Below are positions 19,043 through 27,822 of a stretch of DNA of 64,000 bases, in pieces. Each line of letters begins with the position of its first letter. Position 1 is the first letter of the stretch. The notes under the pieces are model-generated. The model had not been told where the DNA came from. It did no database searches and was given only the letters and a program-made list of their open reading frames with translations. The stretch comes from Semisulcospira habei (taxonomy: Eukaryota > Mollusca > Gastropoda > Semisulcospiridae), in the NCBI GenBank assembly GCA_036245525.1, contig BTPG01000007.1:128258204-128322203 (forward strand), written 5' to 3'. The translations under genes and the position numbers were made by a program.

Positions 19043-19777
19043 ATGTTTATTACCTTAACAAATCTTGACACAAGCAAACCAGTGTGGTTAACTAATGGGA
19101 TTGATAATCGTGATGGTAGCAAGGCTGTAGCTATCCATGAAATGTTCTATACAGTAAAATGGTTTAATGTAACAGATGATGGTGAATATTCTGTACATGG
19201 AATGGTAGGTACTACAAGTTGGGGCGCTAATCATTTACAGCCTGGGTATTATGACTTTTGTACTATAGCTGAATTTTTACAAGATATGTATAAAATTAAA
19301 GCAACTTTAAATCCGGCTAACTTGTTTGTTACATTGGAATTTCCAAAAGATAGTCAGCTTATATTAACAGACAAACTTTTAATACTACTGGGTTTTTTAA
19401 CTGAATCTGATCTTGGTATTGTAGCTGTTAGTGGTGATGATGATTGGACTTATGAAGCAGGATTAAAATTTAAGCCCCAAAAAAACAAAATAACTGGAAG
19501 ATATGCTGTTCATTTGTCAGTACACACAGTGCTAAATGTTTATTTGAAAGAACTAAACACATCTGAGAATGTACACAATGGAAAGCCTTCAACTTTGTTG
19601 AGATGCTTACCAACTGGAACTGCTCCGTATTGTGAAAGTGTAGTTGTTATATTTCCTAATTTGCAGTTTAAGAAATTAGGTTCTAGTTTCTTTGAGTCAC
19701 TGAGTATATCTGTAACTAATCAGGATGACAAACCAGTTCTTATGCATGATTTTAGTGTTGTGTTGGAAATTAAATAA
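19043..19777 (+). CDS. Candidate penton/minor capsid protein
   Basis: 244 aa from ATG 19043, preceded by ATAATAAAA. It lacks membrane segments and alternates short beta-prone and loop sequences. The C-terminal third (KLGSSFFESLSISVTNQDD then a beta-rich end, VVLEIK) resembles the end of Polinton single jelly-roll penton candidates, where a similar strand pair closes the fold. I am not certain; the match is by pattern only. Position among virion-type genes, divergent from the conserved 429-codon gene, is consistent. Uninterrupted. Confidence 0.45.
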   Translation: MFITLTNLDTSKPVWLTNGIDNRDGSKAVAIHEMFYTVKWFNVTDDGEYSVHGMVGTTSWGANHLQPGYYDFCTIAEFLQDMYKIKATLNPANLFVTLEFPKDSQLILTDKLLILLGFLTESDLGIVAVSGDDDWTYEAGLKFKPQKNKITGRYAVHLSVHTVLNVYLKELNTSENVHNGKPSTLLRCLPTGTAPYCESVVVIFPNLQFKKLGSSFFESLSISVTNQDDKPVLMHDFSVVLEIK

Positions 19778-19797
19778 TTTTATTTTTGTTTATAAAA

Positions 19798-20676
19798 ATG
19801 AGTGGTCTTGGTCCAAAGCGAACAATCATACCAGTTGCATGTCCAGTAACAGAGTTGAAAGATTTGGCTGATGTACAGGATTTTGAGAAAGAGGGGGATG
19901 TTGGAGAAATATATGGTTTTGAACTTGATTTAAATGGCATGTACAAGAGGAAAGTAATTGTTGACATGAAAGACGGTGAAAAACAGATTCCTAAACTTGG
20001 TCAGCTACGTGATGTTACTGTACCTACTCCACCTGTAAATAATGCGCCTTACAACTTAATACATGTGGGTAGTAAGTGGGTTGTTTCACCTGTGCCTGTT
20101 CCACCACCCACAATTGACTGGGACATAAAGTTGGAATTTATTAGTCCTTATGTATACACTGATGATGAAGGTGCCTTAGTGTTTAGGAAGGTTGTTAACT
20201 CGGGGCCGCTTATTGTAAGTCTTGTTCCAAGCTTTGCCCCAGACGACAATAGCAGAGAAAAACTGAAAGTTGAAAATTATGAGAGACGGAGATATCTTCT
20301 TACACATAGGAAGGGTAGGTCTGATGCAAAGGTCGTGTTTGCACCAATAAACTTTTCCATCGCAAGAGAAGCGACAATAGTATTTGAAATTATCATGAGA
20401 TCAGTAACTACTGCTAAAGAGGCTCAAATTGCACAAGGAATTAAACTTACATGGAATGACACAGTGACAGAGTCATCAAAGGTCTTTATTGCTATTACAA
20501 AAAATAATGATGTTATTAATGTTTCGAGCAGTGTTCCAGCTGTCAAGGTGGTGGTCGACAAAGCAACTTTTGTTCATCTAACTTACATAAACCTTGAACA
20601 CATTGATCTTGTTGCATTTTATTATGTTAACAAATTGTATACTTTTGAAGAGTTGCAAAATGTAATTGCTGATTAA
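19798..20676 (+). CDS. Polinton protein of unknown function, 293 aa
   Basis: The ATG at 19798 is chosen over an upstream TTG at 19786 because TATAAAAATG matches the start context of sister genes. I do not recognise the family. The N-terminal 60 residues are acidic, a Pro/Val-rich linker (PVPVPPPTIDW) lies near 100-110, and the remainder is beta-rich with repeated Val/Ile strands. No membrane segment or signal peptide is visible. It lies between the penton candidate and the small membrane protein on the same strand, so a virion-surface or minor structural role is possible but unproven. Confidence 0.6.
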   Translation: MSGLGPKRTIIPVACPVTELKDLADVQDFEKEGDVGEIYGFELDLNGMYKRKVIVDMKDGEKQIPKLGQLRDVTVPTPPVNNAPYNLIHVGSKWVVSPVPVPPPTIDWDIKLEFISPYVYTDDEGALVFRKVVNSGPLIVSLVPSFAPDDNSREKLKVENYERRRYLLTHRKGRSDAKVVFAPINFSIAREATIVFEIIMRSVTTAKEAQIAQGIKLTWNDTVTESSKVFIAITKNNDVINVSSSVPAVKVVVDKATFVHLTYINLEHIDLVAFYYVNKLYTFEELQNVIAD

Positions 20677-20705
20677 AATTTAAAAAATATTTGTGAATAA
20701 AAAAA

Positions 20706-21371
20706 ATGGTAAACTTCTATCCGCAACTACCGACGCATGAGACTGTGTCATCATTTGTGCCTGATCCGCATATGCCAATTGCATCAGATAAAACATTACA
20801 GGCAGATGCATTCAGATTAAATAATATTACAGAAGCAATTAAATATTTGGAAAGTGAAGAGGCTAGGTACTCCAGATGTAAAAGGAGGTATAAGTCAGTA
20901 TTTAATTCTGTTCAAAACACTTCTATGGCTATTGGTGCAGTTTCAGCTGGATGTTCTGTAGGAGGTATTGTTTTGTTTGCCACAGGAATTGGAAGTTTGG
21001 CTGGAATAGCAATTGAGGGTGCTAGCGTTGCTACATGCCTAGCATGCTTTGGTTTGGAGGCCTTAAACAAGAGGTTTCACACGAAATTACAGAAACATGA
21101 AGCATTGAGTACTCTTGCTGGTGCGAAGCTGAGCAGTCTTAAACTTATTATCAGTAAGGCATTGAACGATAATTTTATTGATGACGAAGAATTTAAGCGG
21201 GTCCAGGATGATTTAAATAACTACAAACAACAAAAGTCTGAAATACAAAATAAAATGCGTAGTCAATCTCCTGTAAATGTTGAAGAGCTAAAAGCCAGTT
21301 TTTTAGAAATGGGAAAACAGATCGGTGTTCAGGAAACCACAGAAAAACTACACAATCTTTTAAACAAATAA
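20706..21371 (+). CDS. Conserved Polinton protein with paired hydrophobic helices
   Basis: 221 aa from ATG 20706 after AATAAAAAAA. A charged helix with coiled-coil character (about 35-65) leads into two Gly/Ala/Ser-rich hydrophobic helices (about 76-122). A second helical region follows (HEALSTLAGAKLSSLKLIISK, DEEFKRVQDDLNNY). I have seen this layout in proteins associated with animal Polintons, and similar sequences also occur as free-standing repeated genes. Function unknown; membrane insertion inferred. The stop overlaps AATAAAAATC, which looks like the damaged start context of a further small gene. Confidence 0.7.
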   Translation: MVNFYPQLPTHETVSSFVPDPHMPIASDKTLQADAFRLNNITEAIKYLESEEARYSRCKRRYKSVFNSVQNTSMAIGAVSAGCSVGGIVLFATGIGSLAGIAIEGASVATCLACFGLEALNKRFHTKLQKHEALSTLAGAKLSSLKLIISKALNDNFIDDEEFKRVQDDLNNYKQQKSEIQNKMRSQSPVNVEELKASFLEMGKQIGVQETTEKLHNLLNK

Positions 21372-21373
21372 AA

Positions 21374-21493
21374 ATCAGATTTGGTAATCAATCAATATTT
21401 TTGTCATATGCTTCACAGAGAGATGACACGTCATTTACATCACTTGTGCCTGATTATTTAGTCCCATCAGCACCACCACCTGAGTATTACTGA
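21374..21493 (+). pseudogene. Small Polinton ORF with overlapping PSAP and PPxY motifs, start codon lost
   Basis: A 39-codon frame beginning at ATC 21374 and ending at TGA 21491-21493. The bases AATAAAAATC match the AATAAAAATG that precedes or contains the start of other genes here, so ATG to ATC loss is likely. No other Met occurs in the frame. The C-terminus reads VPSAPPPEYY, overlapping PSAP (Tsg101-binding type) and PPEY (WW-domain-binding type) late-domain motifs. In enveloped viruses such motifs recruit ESCRT for budding. Whether it was a separate protein or a tail of a neighbour is unknown. Confidence 0.5.
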
Positions 21494-21568
21494 GAAAAAA
21501 AAGTTTTTTTATTGTCCTTGTATCTTGATAAAACTGTCTCAGTGTCTTGGGACTTGAGTCAAGTTGTT

Positions 21569-21637
21569 GTAAGAACTTAGGGTAAGTACTTGTAAGAACT
21601 TAGGGTAAGTACTTGTAAGAACTTAGGGTAAGTAATT
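21569..21637. repeat. Three tandem 23-bp repeats
   Basis: GTAAGAACTTAGGGTAAGTACTT occurs three times head to tail, the last copy with one change. It lies in the gene-free stretch 21494-21902 between the last Polinton gene and the right TIR, where nothing else is seen. Confidence 0.95.
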
Positions 21638-21902
21638 AATAAGTTCGTATGACAACACACTTAAAGGTTACCTCTGCAGGTTCCTAAAAGTTAGTTGCAA
21701 CTTGTTAATAAGTATTAAGTTTCACTTGGCATCACTTGATCAGGTAAATGATTAGGTATTGACAGAGTCAATAGTTATAGACCCCCACCCCCCTCCAAAA
21801 AAAAGCAAACAAACACAAAACGCAAATGCGTGCACTGAAGTATGTGATTTAAATTTGGACCTACCCATCAGTAAGCAAAGGTTCTCGTGCCGATGTCGGT
21901 CG

Positions 21903-23075
21903 CAGTGGGCTTATTAATATCAAACTTCACAGATTTCAATTGCAGTGTCATGTTCAATAACCCTGTCCTTTTAAGCAAACATACCTGACACAGTATTGGC
22001 GATTATTGGCTTTGCAGTAAATTATAAATCACACCCTGATCAAGTGAGAGCCAAATAAAACATCAGATGTAACATAGACAGTAACTAGATAATTTTACCA
22101 TGACTTGAGCACCAGAAAAAGGAAGGAATCACCCCTTATTTCAGATTACTTTTTCCTTTGTTTGAGTACAAGTTAATACAAGGGAAGTAATTTTGTAAAA
22201 ATTTCAGCAAGACAAAAAAGTTACTTCCCTTGCTTTATTAAAATTTGAATTTGTTTGAAGGGTGTACGCATAATTGAAAAAATTAAAAATTCCTTCTTGA
22301 ATATCATGTCAGATTAAATTTTTTTTATGAATATCGTGTCAGGTGTGGTGCATACCGATCTCAGTTTAAAAAGGCAAGCTAGTCAGAAATGAAAAATGTG
22401 AATAATTGTAGGCCCTTTGAATTTTTTTTTTCAGAACAAGTCTATTCATAACATACCTGAATTGAGGTGGAGGTCTTTCAGAACCGGTCAAGCTTAGACA
22501 TTAGGTGTCGGACTTTTACCATTTTTTGGTTCCAGACCTCGACGACCTTGACCCATGACCTTGCCATCAATGACCTTGGCCCTTGACCCATGACCTTGGT
22601 GACCTTGACCTTGATGACCTTGACTCATGACCTTTGACATTGATGACCTTGACACATGACCTTGACACATGACCTTGACCCATGACCTTGACCCGTGACC
22701 TTTATGACCTTGACCCATGACCGTGACCTTGATGACCTTGTCATCAATGACCTTGGTGATCTTGACCTTGGTGACCTTGACCCATGACCTTGACCCATGG
22801 CCTTGGTGGCCTTGACCTTGATGACCTTGACCCATGACCCATGACCTTGATGACCTTGGCCTTGGTGAGAGATAGATAATAGGAGACCTGTAAGATAATC
22901 AGATCAATAAGGCCGCATCAGTCATGCTCGTCACTTTTTAAAATCAAAGGGTTGATTCGGAAATAACGGGGGTGTAATGGGGGGTCAAAATTTTGATATT
23001 AAAAATGGCGTAAATTAATGACGGATGCGGCTCTATTGAATTCATTGTCTTATGGGTCTCCTATTATCTATCTCT
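21903..23075. repeat. Polinton right terminal inverted repeat
   Basis: 1173 bases, inverted match to 4909-6071. Contains the same minisatellite (about 22547-22862) and terminal foldback (22868-23075). A short frame in it (22494-22835, minus) is repeat translation, not a gene. Confidence 0.95.
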
Positions 23076-23080
23076 AATGG
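23076..23080. repeat. Right target-site duplication of the Polinton (AATGG)
   Basis: Copy of 4904-4908 directly after the right terminus; env sequence resumes here. Confidence 0.85.
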
Positions 23081-23430
23081 ATCATCTAATTGCTCGACTT
23101 CAGAGCATGCGATTCGTTAAGCCAAAACAAGAATGGGCGATATGAAAACAGATCATCATTGGTTCTATCGTAGGGACAGTTGTAGTGATCATAGTTGGGG
23201 TAGGGTATATACGATATAAGCAGAAAACTAGCGCATGGTTTGGCTCCATACTATCACGACTCAGGAAGGGTGAACGTGAGGTCACTGTGCCTACGATGAT
23301 TTCGGCAGCTGTGCAATCAGCAGACGTGAATGACATCGCAAGAGCGAAGGACTCTACGCCGATGATGGATGGAGGAGTGCAGTTACTCCCCGCCTCGAAC
23401 GTTGTCAAGTTTTACCCATCGTTGGGGTAA
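23076..23430 (+). pseudogene. env: Envelope protein, C-terminal part: transmembrane segment and cytoplasmic tail
   Basis: Sequence after the Polinton continues the env frame in register with the left part once one target duplication is discounted. A short juxtamembrane stretch is followed by one in-frame TGA (23143-23145). Then come a hydrophobic helix (about 23152-23211), a basic KQK anchor and a tail of about 70 residues ending at TAA 23428-23430. So env carries two lesions: the Polinton insertion and a point stop just before the membrane anchor. The stop alone would release a soluble ectodomain. Confidence 0.85.
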
Positions 23431-23735
23431 CCAAGGATCAATGCTGTTGCGATCCAGGATGGATCGTGAAGAATAATGAACACATGTGCAAAGACATAAC
23501 TGAGTCGACGATTTTGATGTGAATATTTATTGGCGTGATTACGCCGGACAATAATAATTTTTAATAAGGAGTGATCGATTTAAAATAAGCGGTCATTCCG
23601 AAAAATGATGTATTTTGTGGATAACATGTTTAATTGTTTGAAATGATTTTGTGGTCTGAATATTGTGTAATGAAAAAAAAAACGAATCTTGTGAATTAAG
23701 ATTCCTTTTTTTTTTCGGGTAGGTTTGGGAGGAAA
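23431..23735 (+). other. 3' untranslated region and polypurine tract of the gypsy element
   Basis: No ORF. Ends in a T-rich stretch and then GGTTTGGGAGGAAA, the probable plus-strand primer, directly abutting the LTR. Confidence 0.7.
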
Positions 23736-24014
23736 TGTTACACTATAAGTGTATACGACCAATATCACAGTCGGGTAATTTTATAATTTCCCTTGATATG
23801 AAAATAACGAGGGTATAATTAGTAACACGGGCAGAGCACGGAGAGGGTAATGACACGGTCCACTTTGGCTACCACGGGCTCACGTGGAGTTGACAAGTGG
23901 CCGGCCCTACTAAGCTGGGACTAATGAATGATAATTTCGAGTGGAAATACATCAATCTCACTTTGGCGGTCACGATGCGGGCAGTAGCGAGCGGGGAGCT
24001 GGGACTAATGAATA

Positions 24015-24330
24015 AATAATGGGTTACTGGTCAGCTAGGATCAGAGGACGCTGACCACCATAATAGATGTGGAATAATTAGGAGAGACAGTAATGGGTTC
24101 CTGGTCAGCTAAGATCAGAGGACGCTGACCACCATAATAGATGTGGAATAATTACGAGAGACAGTAAGGGGTCCCTGGTCAGCTATGATCAGAGGGCGCT
24201 GTTCACCAGAGCAGATGGGTGATAGATTATGGGCGACAGTAATAGCTCATTTGACAGATAGGGTCAGGGGACGCTGACCACCATGATAGATGTGGAATAT
24301 TATGGGTGACAGTAATAGCCCCTTTGACTG
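24015..24330 (+). repeat. U3 tandem repeats, about 74 bp x 4
   Basis: Units of the type TGGTCAGCTA-GATCAGAGGACGCTGACCACC...GATGTGGAATAATTA repeat four times with rising divergence toward the TATA box. Each unit contains the inverted pair TGGTCAGC/GCTGACCA. Tandem U3 units often act as enhancers; that is inference here. Confidence 0.85.
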
Positions 24331-24364
24331 ATTGAGACAAAGGGGCGATGCCCTCCAGAACTGG

Positions 24365-24371
24365 TATATAT
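24365..24371 (+). promoter_or_regulatory. LTR TATA box
   Basis: TATATAT, about 225 bases upstream of the AATAAA signal, between the U3 repeats and a GA-rich transcribed region. Confidence 0.65.
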
Positions 24372-24594
24372 AGTGGGGGGAAACACCAGAACGGGAGAGC
24401 TCACAACAAAGGGAACGAGATAGAGAGGGAGCTCGCACAATGAAGAGAACGAGAGAGCACACAACGAAGAGAGAGAGAGAGATAGATAGAGGGAGCTGAG
24501 AAGCGAGAGACCGAGCGCCGGTATTTTCGCCATTTTAGTATGCCATGCTAGTAGGTTGGTTGTGCCCAACCTATTAGACCCACGATGACCAAGA

Positions 24595-24600
24595 AATAAA
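24595..24600 (+). terminator. LTR polyadenylation signal AATAAA
   Basis: AATAAA in the R/U5 part of the LTR, 77 bases before its end. Confidence 0.65.
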
Positions 24601-24677
24601 AGACTCTTCTGGAAACACTCTTGTCTGGCTGCGTCTTCCATCAACAACACCTTGTGTGTGGCTGCGGTAGTGTAACA

Positions 24678-24845
24678 TCGGCAAGACTACGAGATATAGA
24701 TAAATAGATATATAATTATTAGCTCTGTTTTACCCTATAATCATATTAACCCAACTGTCTCCAATCACCTCTTTGTGGCGAGATACGTTAAAAATCAAGA
24801 AACATCACTGAACATGCCAGACATGCGGCCTTCTGTAGTGGGCAC
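24678..24845. other. Unique flank between two LTR elements
   Basis: 168 bases of AT-rich sequence with no ORF. Its last five bases GGCAC are the left target duplication of the next element; the flank resumes at 32211. Confidence 0.7.
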
Positions 24846-26448
24846 TGTAACGAACGCCTTTAGTGCAGATTTTGGTCGGACGATGGTGACGTCATTAGCA
24901 GTTGGACCGAATGTACACGTGCGAATAATGTAGAGATAAGCAATGTTCACGAGCGGGAATGTACAGATAAACCATGTTCACGTGTGGTAATGTAGGTGAG
25001 CGATGTTCACGTGTCACGTGTGGGAGTGACAGTGTGGCATCGGGAATAATTGCAAGTTAGAGATGCTACACCAGTCGAGCCGAGCAGTCGTTTTTGCTAG
25101 GGCTCTGAGGAAGAATTCTGGCTAGAGAATTCGATAGCTGTATATTGAATACAGGTATTTATTCTTTTATTACCGGTATTTATAATGACCTGTAACGCTA
25201 TTCAGATGAAAAAGAAAGTATTGTTTTATGAATTATTATTAGAGTGCAAAAGAGCCATGTTTGGAGGAAATGCGATGGCTCGTGTCAATACTTGTTTAGT
25301 CATGTAATTATGTGATATAGTTTATAACTAGGATGTCATGTTGTATTCATTCATATGTGAAGATGTGGGACTGAAATAGGAATAGAAGTCAGTATATATT
25401 TAGGTATACCTAATGATGAAATGTGCAGTAATATGTTACGAATTGAAGGTGAGCTGTGATTGTAATATTTGGCTCATAATCCATTGGGTGTAGGTACGTA
25501 AAATGTGTATACAGTGTTAAAGTGGCTATAGAAAATGTGTGCACTGTGTTAAAGTGGCTATAGGAATTGTCATAAGGATTATGACAATAGTGATTGTAGT
25601 ATGGTGGCATAAAGAAGACATTTTTAAGAGGAAATGATCTAGAGCGCTCTGAGGTATAATGTGTCGAAGACACATTCAGACTTTTAGGTATAAGAGCGAA
25701 CATTTATGAGTGTATAAATGTTGTGTACAGCGGGGCCGGTACGGAGCGGACACCCCTGGTGTAGGGCCGATGAAGCTGTCCTGAGAGCATCACGTACGTG
25801 ACCAGGTGCTGACATCAAGCCTTCATCTCTCCTTCGTCCTACCATCACTGGTGCTACGAGCAGCAACGGTAGCGAAGTAAGCCACAGATTCGTGCTACAG
25901 GACCACATGCAGTGTTCCGTCAGTGTAGCTATTGTCGCCTAGCGCCGTTAATTTCACGCCTAGGAATGTTCTAAATCTGTGAGTAGTCATTGAATAGTAA
26001 TATTCAGTTCGGGAATCTCCGTCAAGTCGTCAATGTGATATTGACTGTGTCGACACTAGTATAAAGAGGAGTCGAGTGACGTCTCTCTCGAGAGACAACG
26101 ACCTCTACGGTAGCGAGTGAATGTGTGAGCGCTGAAGTTGTGAATAACCTATATGCCACTTGTTACTGTTAGTTATTTGTGCAGATTGGTTTATATGATG
26201 TGAATTGTGTGGTTTAATGTATGTTATGAGTGCTTGTTAATAGTTAAAGAGGGCAAAGAGATATAACTGTGTGGCCTTTGTCCTTCGTTTGTAAGCGCGT
26301 GTGTGGTGGATGAAAGAGTATAGTGAACAGAGATAGTGCACCCACCTTTATACTGATTATCAGAACAAACCCACGCACACACTCCTTCCATTAGAATAAA
26401 CGCTTATATATAATAATTTAATTCTGTAGCGAAAACACCGTCGTTACA
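24846..26448 (+). repeat. 5' LTR
   Basis: Contains TATAAAG (26060-26066) and AATAAA (26395-26400). Short ORFs within (for example 25410-25703 minus) recur in the other LTR and are not genes. Confidence 0.95.
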
Positions 26449-26450
26449 TT

Positions 26451-26463
26451 TGGTGACCCTGAC
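26451..26463 (+). promoter_or_regulatory. Primer binding site
   Basis: TGGTGACCCTGAC starts two bases after the LTR. It differs by one base from the tRNA-Trp-complementary primer site TGGTGACCCCGAC used by avian retroviruses. Confidence 0.6.
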
Positions 26464-26572
26464 TTTCTCTGTGTTAGCATTAAGTCATACATATTCAATT
26501 TTAGTGAGGGCACCACTAGTTATTATAGATATATATATAGGTAGGCTAGTGGGCTGCTTCTTTTGACATTTT

Positions 26573-26965
26573 ACCCCACCCGGGTCTGCCCTGGGGGACT
26601 TGGGTGGGGTTAGGTATTTTTTAGTTCCCAGGGTCACCCTGGTCAGCCCCACAGGGTGGGTTTTTCTCTCTATTCTGGGGCATGTGTTTCTGTCTACCCT
26701 TTGTCCATTCACCTGTATTTGCCTTTTTAAAACTCTCCTTACTGTCTGCACTGCCTGTAGCTCTTGATATTGGATGTGTGTTGCTAAATGGTCTTAGCTT
26801 TATTTAGGCCCCATGTATTAGGTTTATTTAACGCATTTGACCGGCTGGCGACATACATTCAATGTTCTGTTTATTTATTTTTTTTTTTCCACAAACAGTG
26901 CAGGCATGTCCTGAGAAAGCCTTGTTGCTGTCGGGACGTTAAGCAATGTACAATCAATCAATCAA
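26573..26965 (+). mobile_element. SINE-like element, copy 1
   Basis: About 390 bases from CCCCACCCGGGTCTGCCC to a (CAAT)n tail, flanked by the 14-base duplication TCTTTTGACATTTT (26559-26572 and 26966-26979). Sits in the leader of the LTR element, between primer site and gag. Confidence 0.88.
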
Positions 26966-26979
26966 TCTTTTGACATTTT

Positions 26980-27822
26980 GTTATATTGCGTATGACTGGG
27001 ATGTGTTTTGTGTGATAGTTGCCGTCTCCAGTTTAACGGCTGTGTCTGTGTACAGTTTCTGGGCACTAAGGATTTAGCTCTTTTTCTGTCTTGGGGGTTC
27101 CTATTCTCTTCTTCGGCTCTATTCTTCTGTTAGGGAATTGTATTTATTGTACTAGTTCTTCACTGTTATAGGGTCCTGTCCTTTTATGCGTGTGTTTGTA
27201 GGTATGTTCTCTTTGCCCTTATTTTAAGTAGATTATTGTGTTGGGATTTCAGCCTCATTTGATTTCATTTATTTTGTTTATTTTTGTATTGATTTTGATT
27301 TAGGTTTTTTTTTATTTATGTATGTGGTCATAATTGGTTAATTTTGTTAAATTGTTTCTTTTGATTTGGTTTAGTTGTCAATCGATTGTTTCCCTTGGTT
27401 TATGTTTTTTTGAATATACAATTTGGATTAAAACTTTGAACTTAGTAACTTCCTTTTTCGCTGTACATTTCTTGTGCTTCTATCAACTAAAGTTGACGTT
27501 CTTCAGCATATATTAAGTTGGTGTGTTCTATTTGGTATACAATTGGTCACTTATACACATATTGAGTTATTACAATACATACTTTGCTTTGTATACTTGT
27601 AAGACTTTACTGTTTTCATTGTAACTCTGTGCATTGTCCTGTAAATTTCCTTTTGGAGAAACTTCATTGTTTCGTAGGGTTTATAGAACAATTTATTGTG
27701 ATTAATTGCATTTTACCATTTCATTGTTGACACTTTAGTACTTAACTGTTTCCTGTTTAGACATTTTGATATTTTATAGTAAGTTTATTTTTTTTGTTTG
27801 TTGATCTACATTGCACTTAGCC
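26980..27822 (+). other. Long T-rich leader of the LTR element
   Basis: No convincing ORF; many short T-runs. Lies between the SINE insertion and the gag start. Confidence 0.6.

Larger units (their letters stand above)
4909..23075. mobile_element. Polinton/Maverick element, 18.2 kb
   Basis: Hallmarks seen: about 1.17-kb terminal inverted repeats, a short target duplication, protein-primed family B DNA polymerase, retroviral-type integrase, FtsK/HerA-like packaging ATPase and a capsid-like protein. Genes lie on both strands, tightly packed, often overlapping at 3' ends or divergent with only 26-40 bases between start codons. Several genes remain intact (polymerase, integrase, ATPase, capsid candidate), while one is split by a transposon, two carry apparent frameshifts and one has lost its start codon. 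No Ulp1/adenain-like maturation protease was seen. Inserted in the env gene of an LTR element. Confidence 0.97.
1..24677 (+). mobile_element. Ty3/gypsy env-bearing endogenous retrovirus-like element, 3' part
   Basis: Pol, env and a 3' LTR in order on one strand define an LTR retroelement whose gag, protease and 5' LTR lie left of the window. The 3' LTR is 23736-24677, preceded by a purine-rich tract (GGGAGGAAA, 23727-23735). The internal region is interrupted by a Polinton at 4909-23075. Without it the visible element is about 6.5 kb. Env-bearing gypsy elements (errantivirus-like) are known from insects and other invertebrates; the placement here is inferred from pol domain order and the F-protein-like env. 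The 5' target duplication cannot be checked from this window. Confidence 0.93.
23736..24677 (+). repeat. 3' LTR of the env-bearing gypsy element (942 bp)
   Basis: Begins TGTTACACTA and ends TAGTGTAACA, a perfect 10-bp terminal inverted repeat. Contains U3 tandem repeats, a TATA box (24365-24371) and AATAAA (24595-24600). The partner 5' LTR is outside the window. Confidence 0.92.

Noticed and set aside
25410..25908. Minus-strand ORFs of 97 and 74 codons repeated at 31172-31670
   Set aside because: They lie inside the two LTRs and are identical only because the LTRs are; no domain, wrong strand for the element.
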